Positions 23,449 through 32,226 of a stretch of 64,000 nucleotides of DNA are shown here, piece by piece; the stretch's first letter is position 1; each line of letters opens with the position of its first letter. Position numbers and translations under genes: made by a program. This DNA comes from JBCCMQ01 sp039026235 (GTDB lineage: Bacteria > Pseudomonadota > Alphaproteobacteria > Rhodobacterales > Rhodobacteraceae), in NCBI GenBank assembly GCA_039026235.1, contig JBCCMQ010000006.1, forward strand, positions 62,001 through 126,000, in the 5' to 3' direction. The notes beneath the pieces were generated by a model. The model had not been told where the DNA came from. It did not search any database and was given only the letters and a program-made list of their open reading frames with translations.

Positions 23449-25056
23449 ATGCTAGAGCGCACTTCAAACAGACCCGACCTGCCACCGGAAGTGGCCCGGC
23501 GCCGAACCTTCGCCATTATCTCGCACCCCGATGCGGGCAAGACGACGCTGACCGAGAAATTCCTTCTCTACGGCGGTGCGATCCAGATGGCCGGTCAGGT
23601 CCGTGCCAAGGGCGAAGCGCGCCGCACCAGATCGGATTTCATGGCGATGGAAAAGGACCGGGGCATCTCGGTCTCGGCCTCGGCCATGTCATTCGACTAT
23701 GGCGACTTCCGCTTCAATCTGGTCGACACCCCCGGCCACTCGGATTTCTCGGAAGACACCTATCGCACGCTGACCGCCGTCGACGCCGCCGTCATGGTCA
23801 TCGATGGCGCCAAGGGCGTCGAAAGCCAGACCCGAAAGCTGTTCGAGGTCTGCCGCATGCGCGATCTTCCGATCCTGACCTTCTGCAACAAGATGGATCG
23901 CGAAAGCCGCGAAACTTTCGATATCATAGACGAAATTCAAGAAAATCTGGCAATAGACGTGACCCCGGCGTCTTGGCCCATCGGGCGCGGCCAGGATTTC
24001 ATCGGCTGCTATGACATCCTGCGCGACCGGCTGGATCTGATGGACAGGGCTGACCGGAACCGGGTCGCCGAAAGCATCAAGATCGAAGGGCTGGATGACC
24101 CGAAACTGGCTGAGCATGTACCGGCAGAGCTGCTGGAGGTGTTTCTTGACGAGATCGAGATGGCGCGCGAGCTTTTGCCGCCCATCGATGCCCAGGCGCT
24201 GCTCGATGGAACGCTGACGCCGATCTGGTTCGGCAGCGCCATCAACAGCTTTGGGGTGCGCGAGTTGATGGACGGTATCGGGCGCTGGGGCCCCGAACCG
24301 CAGCCACAGCCCGCCGACGGCCGCCAGATCGCGCCGGAAGAGACCAAGGTCGCGGGCTTTGTCTTCAAGGTGCAGGCCAACATGGACCCGAAACACCGCG
24401 ACCGGGTGGCGTTTCTGCGCATGGCGGCGGGTCATTTCAGGCGCGGCATGAAGCTGACCCATGTGCGCACCAAAAAGCCGATGGCGGTGTCAAACCCGGT
24501 GCTGTTCCTGGCCGCCGATCGGGAACTGGCCGATGAAGCCTGGGCCGGAGACATCATCGGCATTCCGAACCACGGCCAGCTGCGCATCGGCGACACGCTG
24601 ACCGAGGGAGAGATGCTGCGGGTCAGCGGCATTCCCAGTTTCGCGCCAGAGTTGCTTCAGTCGGTGCGCGCGGGCGACCCGCTGAAGGCCAAACATCTGG
24701 ACAAGGCACTGATGCAATTTGCCGAAGAAGGCGCGGCCAAGGTGTTTCGCCCGATGATCGGATCAGGCTTTCTGGTGGGCGTCGTGGGGCAGCTTCAGTT
24801 CGAGGTTCTGGCCAGCCGGATCGAGCTTGAATACGGGCTGCCGGTACGCTTTGAGGCCACGCAGTTCACCTCGGCGCGCTGGGTCAGCGGGCCGCGCGAT
24901 CCGCTCGAAAAGATGGTCGGCGCGAACAAGGGCCACATCAGCCACGACCACGACGGCGACGTGGTGTTCCTGACGCGACTGCAATGGGATATCGACCGTA
25001 TTGAACGTGATTTCCCCGATCTTCGGCTCAGCGCTACCAAGGAAATGCTGACCTAG
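23449..25056 (+). CDS. prfC: peptide chain release factor 3
   Basis: 535-aa translational GTPase that recycles RF1 and RF2. G1 I-I-S-H-P-D-A-G-K-T-T (about 24-34), switch region M-E-K-D-R-G-I-S-V-S, G3 V-D-T-P-G-H-S-D-F-S and G4 T-F-C-N-K-M-D-R-E are present. The R-G-I-S pattern after M-E-K-D distinguishes RF3 from EF-G (R-G-I-T). Full length. The start ATG at 23449 is followed by L-E-R-T-S-N-R-P-D-L-P. Confidence 0.96.
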   Translation: MLERTSNRPDLPPEVARRRTFAIISHPDAGKTTLTEKFLLYGGAIQMAGQVRAKGEARRTRSDFMAMEKDRGISVSASAMSFDYGDFRFNLVDTPGHSDFSEDTYRTLTAVDAAVMVIDGAKGVESQTRKLFEVCRMRDLPILTFCNKMDRESRETFDIIDEIQENLAIDVTPASWPIGRGQDFIGCYDILRDRLDLMDRADRNRVAESIKIEGLDDPKLAEHVPAELLEVFLDEIEMARELLPPIDAQALLDGTLTPIWFGSAINSFGVRELMDGIGRWGPEPQPQPADGRQIAPEETKVAGFVFKVQANMDPKHRDRVAFLRMAAGHFRRGMKLTHVRTKKPMAVSNPVLFLAADRELADEAWAGDIIGIPNHGQLRIGDTLTEGEMLRVSGIPSFAPELLQSVRAGDPLKAKHLDKALMQFAEEGAAKVFRPMIGSGFLVGVVGQLQFEVLASRIELEYGLPVRFEATQFTSARWVSGPRDPLEKMVGANKGHISHDHDGDVVFLTRLQWDIDRIERDFPDLRLSATKEMLT

Positions 25057-25525
25057 GCCGGCCCGGGGCCTGTGGATAACATAGTGAGTCTTTTGTTCCA
25101 TCGGAGCATCCGAAAAGTCGGTGGCGCGCTGGCACGCCAGGCCACATCTCGCAACCCTTTTGGTGACAAATTCCGGACCTGCAGGACCATCGATCTGCCG
25201 AGTGCGGCGCAAATGCCGCATACAAGCAAAGGTTGAAGAGTGCCGAGAAGCAGGGACTTGCCTTTTCCAAAAGCGCAGTTTCCACGCGGATGCACAACCT
25301 AAGCGCGATTCGAATGACCACGAATGCAGCGATTACCGCTGCAAGCGATCAAGGATCCGGCAATGGGCGCGCAACAACCCGCCGTTTGCCTTGGGGCCGA
25401 TTGACCTTAAATCCCAATTCAAGTATCCGAGCCGGGCAACGCAACGGGTGTGTATAACCCGAACTCGGCATACGGCCGAAAACCGATGCAGCCAGGAAAC
25501 GCGCTGCAAACAAATGTAAAGCTGC
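25057..25525. other. 470-bp leader region upstream of the DEAD-box helicase gene
   Basis: No gene is supported, although an open frame runs from 25121 to 25519. The DNA is less GC-rich than the flanking genes. A possible promoter is TTGACC (25401-25406), a 17-bp spacer and TATCCG (25424-25429). A long 5' untranslated leader is common for helicase and cold-shock genes and could hold RNA structure. I see no known riboswitch signature. Confidence 0.4.
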
Positions 25526-26923
25526 ATGACGTCATTTAGTGAACTAAATCTCGACCCTCGGGTTCTGGCTGCTGTCAACGATGCCGGGTACGAAACCCCA
25601 ACCCCGATTCAGGCGGGCGCCATTCCCGCCGCCCTTCAAGGCCGCGATGTCCTTGGAATAGCCCAGACCGGAACCGGCAAGACGGCCAGCTTCACGCTGC
25701 CGATGGTCACGCTTCTGGGCAAGGGCCGTGCCCGCGCGCGGATGCCGCGCAGCCTGGTTCTGGCGCCAACCCGCGAACTGGCCGCACAGGTGGCGGAAAA
25801 CTTCGACACCTACGCAAAGAACACCAAACTGTCCAAGGCGCTGCTGATCGGCGGGGTCAGTTTCAAGGAACAGGATCTGCTGATCGACCGGGGCGTCGAC
25901 GTGCTGATCGCCACGCCGGGCCGCCTGCTGGACCATTTTGAGCGGGGCAAGCTCTTGCTGACCGGTGTCCAGATCATGGTGGTGGACGAAGCCGACCGCA
26001 TGCTCGACATGGGCTTTATCCCGGACATTGAGCGAATTTTTGAGCTGACGCCCTTCACCCGGCAGACGCTGTTTTTCTCGGCCACCATGCCGCCTGAAAT
26101 CGAACGGCTGACCAACACGTTCCTGTCCAACCCCGAAAAGGTCGAAGTGGCACGCCAAGCCACGGCATCAGAGACGATTGAGCAGACCGTGGTCATGTTC
26201 AAGGGCAGCCGCCGTGACCGGCAGGCCAAGGAAAAGCGCGCGCTTCTGCGGGCCCTGATCGACGGTGAGGGCGACGCCTGCACCAATGCCATCGTGTTCT
26301 GCAACCGCAAGACCGATGTCGATATCGTTGCCAAGTCGCTGAAGAAATACGCCTATGACGCGGCACCCATCCACGGCGATCTCGACCAATCGCAGCGGAC
26401 CCGCACGCTGGATGATTTCCGCGATGGGCGGCTGCGGTTTTTGGTTGCGTCAGACGTGGCGGCGCGGGGCCTCGATGTGCCCTCGGTCAGCCATGTGTTC
26501 AACTTCGATGTCCCCGGTCATTCCGAAGACTATGTTCACCGCATCGGGCGCACCGGCCGGGCCGGACGTTCGGGCAAGGCGATGATGATCTGCGTGCCCC
26601 AGGACGAAAAGAACCTGGGCCAGATCGAGGCGCTGATCAAACGCGATATCCCGCGCATCGACAATCCGCTGACCGGCGTGGCCGACGAAGCCGTGGCCGT
26701 GGCAGAAACGGCGACCGAAACGCAGGACAAGCCGGCGCGCCGCAGCCGGTCACGGTCAAAGGCGAAGCCCGCCGAGGCCGGCGATCAGGACCGCAAGGCC
26801 GACACCAATGGCCGCGCGAAGCCGGCCCGGGGACGCGGTCGGTCTGGCGAGGCCACCGTCGGCATGGGCGACCACCTTCCCGGCTTTATCGCCATGAGCT
26901 TTGAAGAGCGGATGGCGGGCTGA
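25526..26923 (+). CDS. DEAD-box ATP-dependent RNA helicase, RhlE-like
   Basis: 465-aa helicase. Q-motif T-P-T-P-I-Q, motif I A-Q-T-G-T-G-K-T, Ia P-T-R-E-L, II V-D-E-A-D, III S-A-T and VI H-R-I-G-R-T-G-R-A-G are all present. The C-terminal ~80 residues are a basic, Arg/Lys-rich tail (R-R-S-R-S-R-S-K-A-K-P), likely an RNA-contact tail. It acts in ribosome assembly or mRNA decay, and in the latter it could work with the RNase J encoded nearby. The preceding 470 bp contain no gene. Confidence 0.93.
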   Translation: MTSFSELNLDPRVLAAVNDAGYETPTPIQAGAIPAALQGRDVLGIAQTGTGKTASFTLPMVTLLGKGRARARMPRSLVLAPTRELAAQVAENFDTYAKNTKLSKALLIGGVSFKEQDLLIDRGVDVLIATPGRLLDHFERGKLLLTGVQIMVVDEADRMLDMGFIPDIERIFELTPFTRQTLFFSATMPPEIERLTNTFLSNPEKVEVARQATASETIEQTVVMFKGSRRDRQAKEKRALLRALIDGEGDACTNAIVFCNRKTDVDIVAKSLKKYAYDAAPIHGDLDQSQRTRTLDDFRDGRLRFLVASDVAARGLDVPSVSHVFNFDVPGHSEDYVHRIGRTGRAGRSGKAMMICVPQDEKNLGQIEALIKRDIPRIDNPLTGVADEAVAVAETATETQDKPARRSRSRSKAKPAEAGDQDRKADTNGRAKPARGRGRSGEATVGMGDHLPGFIAMSFEERMAG

Positions 26924-27142
26924 TCCGCCCGCGGAACTTCCCCAAGAAAACCGAACCCGGGCGGCGCGGGTCGACACAGGCCACGCCAGTCCCGCTTGCC
27001 ATCCACCCGCCCTTTGTCTCCTAACGTCTCGGGTAAAGCCCGCCGCCCGCCAGCGGCTGCCTGCGCCCGGGCCCTCCCTGGACCGCACCGGGGAATGGTG
27101 GCGCCCCTGACCCGGCGCGTGTATACTTTCGCCTAAGCAGTC

Positions 27143-27565
27143 ATGACATTGGCAGACGGACGCATGGGTGACGGACAGACCCCCCGAATGGAACTTGCCG
27201 CGCCGGTCTTCTCTGTGGCCAATGCTGTCAGCGCGCGCGACTATTACGTCACGTGCCTTGGATATGAGGTTCACTTTGAATGGAGCGATCCCGGCGCGGA
27301 GGCGCCGCGCCACGTGATCCTTCGCAACGGTCGGACCGAATTGCATCTGACCGAAGGCACGCCCCACCGCCCCTCGGTCGCCTATGTGTTCGTCAACGGC
27401 GTAGAGGGTCTTTACGAGAAGATCCGCCAGACCGACGCCAACATCACCGAACCGCTGACAGATTTCCCATGGCAGATGCGGGAATTCGAAGTGTCGGACG
27501 CCGATGGCAACCGGTTGGTTTTCGGCGAACACCTCAGCCGTATCGAAGACGCTGCCACTGCCTGA
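27143..27565 (+). CDS. VOC / bleomycin resistance-like protein
   Basis: Up to 140 aa. The VOC domain starts at M-E-L-A-A-P-V-F (in-frame ATG 27188) with A-R-D-Y-Y-V-T-C-L-G-Y-E-V, and the C-terminal half has W-Q-M-R-E-F-E-V-S-D-A-D-G-N-R-L-V-F-G-E. The pattern is that of antibiotic-binding or lyase VOC proteins such as bleomycin resistance protein. Start sites 27143, 27164 and 27188 are all possible. A -10-like TATACT lies at 27122-27127, which would give a very short leader for the first. Convergent with rnj, 11 bp between stops. Confidence 0.85.
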   Translation: MTLADGRMGDGQTPRMELAAPVFSVANAVSARDYYVTCLGYEVHFEWSDPGAEAPRHVILRNGRTELHLTEGTPHRPSVAYVFVNGVEGLYEKIRQTDANITEPLTDFPWQMREFEVSDADGNRLVFGEHLSRIEDAATA

Positions 27566-27576
27566 GCACCGGGTCG

Positions 27577-29244
27577 TCAGGCCAGACGGCTGACCACCAC
27601 GATAACCTCGGGCTTCTTGCCGATCTCATCCATGGCCACCTGCCGGACCCGGCGGCGCACCGCCTCTTCCAGCGCGTCATCGTCAAGGATCGTGGCGGTT
27701 TTGGCCCGCCCGATCAGCTGGGACAGATCGCCTTCAAGCACTTCGGCCAGCGGCGCGCCCGAATTGCCGATCTCGGCAAGCCCGCGCACCTCGCACCAGG
27801 GATCGCCCAGGGGTTCGTCGTCTTCATCGATGATCAGCGTCACGGTCACATGGCCGTTCATCGCCATTCGCAGGCGGGCGCGGACAACGCCGTCCAGCGC
27901 CCCGATCTGGCTTGACCCGTCCAGATAGGTGCGCCCGGTCTCGACAAAGTCGACCACCTTCGGCGCGTTCCCCGTCAGATCCGCCACGGTGCCGTTGGGC
28001 ACCAACAGCGCCTGACGGCCCAGCGATGTGGCCAGCGCGCTGTGGGCGCGCAGATGGCGGTGTTCGCCGTGCATCGGAATGACCATCTGCGGGTTGACCA
28101 GATTGTGCATCCTTTCCAGATCGGGCCGGTTGGCATGGCCCGACACGTGGTAGATACCGGCACTGTCGTCGACCACGTCGACGCCCTTTTCGCTCAGATT
28201 GTTGATGATCCGGATCACCGATTTCTCGTTGCCGGGAATGGTCTTGGATGAAAACAGGAACAGATCGCCCTCGGCCAGTTCCAGACCAAGGTACTTGCCC
28301 TGGCTCAGTTGCGCGCTGGCGGCACGGCGTTCCCCCTGGCTGCCGGTGACAATCAGCATCACGTTCTCGCGCGGGATCTGCACCGCATCCTCTGGCGCGA
28401 TGGTGGACGGGAAGTCGGTCAGAATGCCCGCCTCGACGCCGGCTTCGACCATACGCCGCATGGCCCGCCCCAAAAGGCAGATCGACCGGCCCGCCGCCTG
28501 CCCCGCCTCGGCCAGGGTCTTCAGGCGGGCGATGTTCGACGCAAAGGTCGTGGCCACCACCATGCCGGTCGCCCCTTCCACCAGCTTGCGGATCTCGGGG
28601 CCCACAACCGCCTCGGACCGGCCGGCATGATCCACGAAGACATTGGTGGAATCGCAGACCAGCGCCCGCACGCCCCCGGCCGACACCTGGCGCCAGGCCG
28701 TCTCGTCAAAGGGCTCGCCCACGCCGGGCGCGGTATCGAGCTTGAAATCGCCCGTATGCAGCACCCGGCCCGCCGGCGTATCGATCACCACGGCACTCGA
28801 TTCCGGCACCGAATGGCTGACCGGCAGGAACCCGGCGGTGAAGGGACCCGCTCGGGTTGTCTCGGGCCAGGGCGCGATGACGCGGATCGCATCATTTGGC
28901 AGCCCCAGTTCATCGAACTTCCGCGCCAGCACATTGGCGGTGAACGGACGGACATAGACCGGCGCCTTGAGCCGGCGCCAAAGATGGGCCACCGCGCCCA
29001 CGTGGTCTTCATGGGCGTGGGTGACGAAAATCGCCTCAAGCCGGTCGGCCCGTTCGGCCAGCCATTCGATATCGGGAAAGATCAGGTCGACCCCCGGGGT
29101 GCCGTCCATATCCGGAAAGGCGACGCCCAGATCGACCAGGATCAGGCGTTCCGCATCCGGCGCACCCCACCCATAGACATAGGCATTCATCCCGATTTCG
29201 CCGGCTCCGCCCAGGGGCAGATAGATCAGGCGATCGCCGCTCAT
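27577..29244 (-). CDS. rnj: ribonuclease J
   Basis: 555-aa metallo-beta-lactamase/beta-CASP nuclease with the zinc motif T-H-A-H-E-D-H-V-G-A (about 76-85) and the start L-P-L-G-G-A-G-E-I-G-M-N. The beta-CASP region carries V-S-G-H-A-N, and a C-terminal domain completes the usual RNase J length. It acts in mRNA turnover and rRNA maturation. Last gene of the long minus-strand run nuoN-birA-coaX-rnj; its start overlaps the coaX stop by 4 bp. Confidence 0.95.
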   Translation of the reverse strand: MSGDRLIYLPLGGAGEIGMNAYVYGWGAPDAERLILVDLGVAFPDMDGTPGVDLIFPDIEWLAERADRLEAIFVTHAHEDHVGAVAHLWRRLKAPVYVRPFTANVLARKFDELGLPNDAIRVIAPWPETTRAGPFTAGFLPVSHSVPESSAVVIDTPAGRVLHTGDFKLDTAPGVGEPFDETAWRQVSAGGVRALVCDSTNVFVDHAGRSEAVVGPEIRKLVEGATGMVVATTFASNIARLKTLAEAGQAAGRSICLLGRAMRRMVEAGVEAGILTDFPSTIAPEDAVQIPRENVMLIVTGSQGERRAASAQLSQGKYLGLELAEGDLFLFSSKTIPGNEKSVIRIINNLSEKGVDVVDDSAGIYHVSGHANRPDLERMHNLVNPQMVIPMHGEHRHLRAHSALATSLGRQALLVPNGTVADLTGNAPKVVDFVETGRTYLDGSSQIGALDGVVRARLRMAMNGHVTVTLIIDEDDEPLGDPWCEVRGLAEIGNSGAPLAEVLEGDLSQLIGRAKTATILDDDALEEAVRRRVRQVAMDEIGKKPEVIVVVSRLA

Positions 29245-30020
29245 CCGTTTGTCATTTCCTTGTTGTAACGGTGGATGACCACAAGCCCGTGCATGGTCAG
29301 GTCATCTTCGATGACATCAAATAGCACATCGCCCTGGGCGAACAATGGGGCCAGGCCACCGGTGCCAATGATGCGCATGGGCGTGTCATATTCGCCCTTG
29401 ATCCGGTCGCAGACCCCCCGGACCAGCCCGACATAGCCCCAGAATATACCCGACTGCATGCAGGCGACCGTATTGGTCCCGATGACTGCTTGCGGTTTGG
29501 TCACATCCACATGGGGCAAGGCGGCGGCGGCCTGATGCAGCGCCTCAAGGCTCAGGTTGACGCCGGGCGCGATCACCCCGCCCACATAGGCGCCGTCGCG
29601 GGCCACCACGTCGAAGGTCGTCGCGGTGCCGAAATCGACCACGATCAGATCACCCCCGTGCCGGTCGAAGGCCCCCGCCGCATTGACCAGCCGGTCTGGA
29701 CCCACCTGGGTGCCCTGATCGACGCGGGGATCGGCCGGCAGCAGGCAATCGGGCTTGCCCACCACAACGGGGCGGCAATTGAAGTAGCGGTCGCAAAAGA
29801 CCCGCAGGTTGAAGACAACACGCGGCACCGTGGACGAGATGATGACCTCGTCGATATGCACCTCAAGCTTCTGAAAATGCATCAGCGTCGACAGCCAGAC
29901 ATAATACTGGTCCGCCGTGCGCTGATGTTCGGTCGAGGTCCGCCAGGTGGCCAGGAACGCCGTTCCATCCCAGATCGAGAACACGGTGTTCGTGTTGCCG
30001 CAATCGATCGTCAAGAGCAT
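29241..30020 (-). CDS. coaX: type III pantothenate kinase
   Basis: 259-aa kinase of the ASKHA fold for the first step of coenzyme A synthesis. The N-terminal phosphate loop M-L-L-T-I-D-C-G-N-T-N-T-V-F and the motif V-D-F-G-T-A-T-T-F-D are typical of CoaX, which needs a monovalent cation and is not feedback-inhibited like CoaA. It is three bases downstream of birA and overlaps rnj by 4 bp. The coaX-birA pairing after nuo is common in Rhodobacteraceae. Confidence 0.95.
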   Translation of the reverse strand: MLLTIDCGNTNTVFSIWDGTAFLATWRTSTEHQRTADQYYVWLSTLMHFQKLEVHIDEVIISSTVPRVVFNLRVFCDRYFNCRPVVVGKPDCLLPADPRVDQGTQVGPDRLVNAAGAFDRHGGDLIVVDFGTATTFDVVARDGAYVGGVIAPGVNLSLEALHQAAAALPHVDVTKPQAVIGTNTVACMQSGIFWGYVGLVRGVCDRIKGEYDTPMRIIGTGGLAPLFAQGDVLFDVIEDDLTMHGLVVIHRYNKEMTNG

Positions 30021-30023
30021 GGG

Positions 30024-30797
30024 CTATCCTTCCTCGAAATAGACCTCGGCCGCTGCAATACGCTGCTTTCCTGCCGATGTCCCGAGTAGCAGCGCGCCGT
30101 CAAGGTCAATTCCCTCGAAAATGCCGCGCTGGCGCCCTGCGCCGCTGTGAACGGTGATCAGCGCACCCATTTGCGCGGCCCGTTGGGTCCAGGCCTGGCG
30201 AAGGGGGGCGAAACCCGCCTCTTGAAACCGGCCCTCCCAAAGGGCGAAGGCGGCGGCCAGGCGGTCGAGGAATACTGTCGGCGCCACGGGCGCGCCGGTA
30301 ACCTCGGCCAGCGATACCGGCGGCAGGGCGCGGTCTTCCAGATCTGCCGCGTCGGGCACGGCGGCCAGGTTCACGCCGATGCCGATCACCAGATGGGCCA
30401 CATCGCCCCCGCTGCTGCTGCTTTCAAGAAGGATCCCGGCCAGTTTCTTCTGGTCGAGCAGTACGTCATTGGGCCACTTCAGGCCCAGACGGGCCGGATC
30501 GGCCCCGCTGTCCACCAGCGCATCGTATAGCGCCAGCGCCGCCGTGAAGGACCGAAGCGCCGCCCGTTCGGGCCCGCAGCCCGGCGCCATGATCAGACTG
30601 GCCGCGAAATTGCCCCTTGGCATGCGCCAGGCCCGGCCGCGCCGCCCACGCGCGGCGCTTTGGCGATGCGCCAGAACCCAGCTTGGGCGGGCTAGATCCG
30701 GTGCAAGGCGCCAGGCATGCGCATTGGTGCTGTCCGTTTCTTCAAGGACAAGCCGGTCATAGCCCGCGGGCCAGACGGCACTGCCGTCAGTCGACAA
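30024..30797 (-). CDS. birA: biotin--[acetyl-CoA-carboxylase] ligase
   Basis: About 257 aa from a TTG start at 30797 that overlaps the nuoN stop. The active-site segment R-Q-S-A-A-R-G-R-R-G-R-A-W and L-K-W-P-N-D-V-L-L place it with monofunctional biotin ligases lacking the N-terminal DNA-binding domain of E. coli BirA, so it should not be a repressor. An upstream start at 30833 is in frame but lies inside nuoN. The start codon choice is moderate. Confidence 0.9.
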   Translation of the reverse strand: MSTDGSAVWPAGYDRLVLEETDSTNAHAWRLAPDLARPSWVLAHRQSAARGRRGRAWRMPRGNFAASLIMAPGCGPERAALRSFTAALALYDALVDSGADPARLGLKWPNDVLLDQKKLAGILLESSSSGGDVAHLVIGIGVNLAAVPDAADLEDRALPPVSLAEVTGAPVAPTVFLDRLAAAFALWEGRFQEAGFAPLRQAWTQRAAQMGALITVHSGAGRQRGIFEGIDLDGALLLGTSAGKQRIAAAEVYFEEG

Positions 30798-32223
30798 GTG
30801 CTTCGGCCGCCACGGCCGCGAGCCCGTCGACACCGAACAGGTTCACCACGCCCAGGACCATCGCTGTCGCCGAGAACAGAAGGAATGTGAAAAGAACAGC
30901 GCTGCCGCCCTTGTCCAGGGGCTCAACCTCGTCCCCGAAATACATGAAGTAGACGATCCTGAGATAGTAGAACGCGCCGATCACGCTGGCGATCACCCCG
31001 GCCACGGCGAGCCAGGTCATCCCCGCATCGACCGCCGCCAGAAGCACGGCGTACTTACCGAAGAACCCGACCAGCGGCGGCACCCCGGCCAGGCTGAACA
31101 TCAGGATCAGAACCGCCAGTGCGCGGGACGGATCGCGCGAGGCAAAACCGTTCAGCTTGGCGATATCGGTGGCCTGGCGTCCGTCGGTGCTCATCGACAG
31201 GATGAAGGCGAAGGTGCCGATGTTCATGGTCACATAGATGGCCAGGTAGATCAGCATCGACTGCACGCCCTGCACGGTGCCCGCCGACAGTCCCATCAGC
31301 GCATAGCCCATGTGGGAAATCGACGAATAGGCCATCAGCCGTTTGATGTCGGTCTGCCCGATCGCCGCCACCGCGCCCAGAAACATCGAACAGACCGCCA
31401 GGAAGGCGATGATCTGCTGCCAGTCGCTGACCACCATGCCAAAGCCGTCATGGACCAGTCGCGCGAACAGGCACATGGCGGCGATTTTCGGTGCCGTGGC
31501 AAAGAAGGCCGTGACCGGCGTGGGCGAGCCTTCGTAGACATCCGGCGTCCACATGTGGAAGGGCGCGGCCGACACCTTAAAAGCCAGCCCGGCGGCCAGG
31601 AACACCAGCCCGATCAAAAGCCCGATGGACCGTTCCTCACCCGCCGCCTCGAAGATGCCCGAGAAAAGCGTGGTGCCTGCAAAGCCGTAGGTCAGCGATG
31701 CCCCATAAAGAAGAAGGCCCGAGCTAAGCGCGCCGAGCACGAAATACTTAAGGCCCGCCTCTGTCGATTTGACACTGTCACGGCGGATGGCGGCCACCAC
31801 GTAAAGCGCCAGCGACTGCAACTCCAGCCCCATGTAAAGCGCCATCAGATCCCCGGCCGAGACCATCATCATCATACCGACCACCGCCAGCGTGATCAGC
31901 AGCGGGTATTCGAACCGCAACAGATTGCGGGTCGCCATGAATTCGCGGCTCATCACCAGAACGGCGGCCGCGGACAACAGGATCGCCACCTTGGCAAAGC
32001 GGGCAAACTCATCATCGATGAACATGCCGCCAAAGGCCTCGACCGTGCCGACGGGCTGGATGGCGATGTAGAAGGCCGCGACCGACAGCGCCGCCGCGGT
32101 CAGCCAGACCACCCGGTTCGCGGTGTCATCCTTGCCGTTATAGACCGCCACCACCAGCGCCAGCATCGCATAAAGCGACAGGCCGATCTCGGGCAGTAGG
32201 ATGTTTACGTCCAGAAGCGTCAT
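30787..32223 (-). CDS. nuoN: NADH-quinone oxidoreductase subunit N
   Basis: 478-aa antiporter-like proton-pumping subunit of respiratory complex I, with about 14 membrane helices. The motif L-M-A-Y-S-S-I-S-H-M-G-Y-A-L carries the channel lysine region, and P-P-L-V-G-F-F-G-K lies further on. Length and sequence are typical of NuoN. It is 3 bp after nuoM and its stop overlaps the birA start. Confidence 0.96.
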   Translation of the reverse strand: MTLLDVNILLPEIGLSLYAMLALVVAVYNGKDDTANRVVWLTAAALSVAAFYIAIQPVGTVEAFGGMFIDDEFARFAKVAILLSAAAVLVMSREFMATRNLLRFEYPLLITLAVVGMMMMVSAGDLMALYMGLELQSLALYVVAAIRRDSVKSTEAGLKYFVLGALSSGLLLYGASLTYGFAGTTLFSGIFEAAGEERSIGLLIGLVFLAAGLAFKVSAAPFHMWTPDVYEGSPTPVTAFFATAPKIAAMCLFARLVHDGFGMVVSDWQQIIAFLAVCSMFLGAVAAIGQTDIKRLMAYSSISHMGYALMGLSAGTVQGVQSMLIYLAIYVTMNIGTFAFILSMSTDGRQATDIAKLNGFASRDPSRALAVLILMFSLAGVPPLVGFFGKYAVLLAAVDAGMTWLAVAGVIASVIGAFYYLRIVYFMYFGDEVEPLDKGGSAVLFTFLLFSATAMVLGVVNLFGVDGLAAVAAEALVD

Positions 32224-32226
32224 GGC

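Noticed and set aside
25121..25519. 132-codon open frame before the DEAD-box helicase
   Set aside because: No ribosome-binding site, no domain and AT-richer composition; more likely an untranslated leader.
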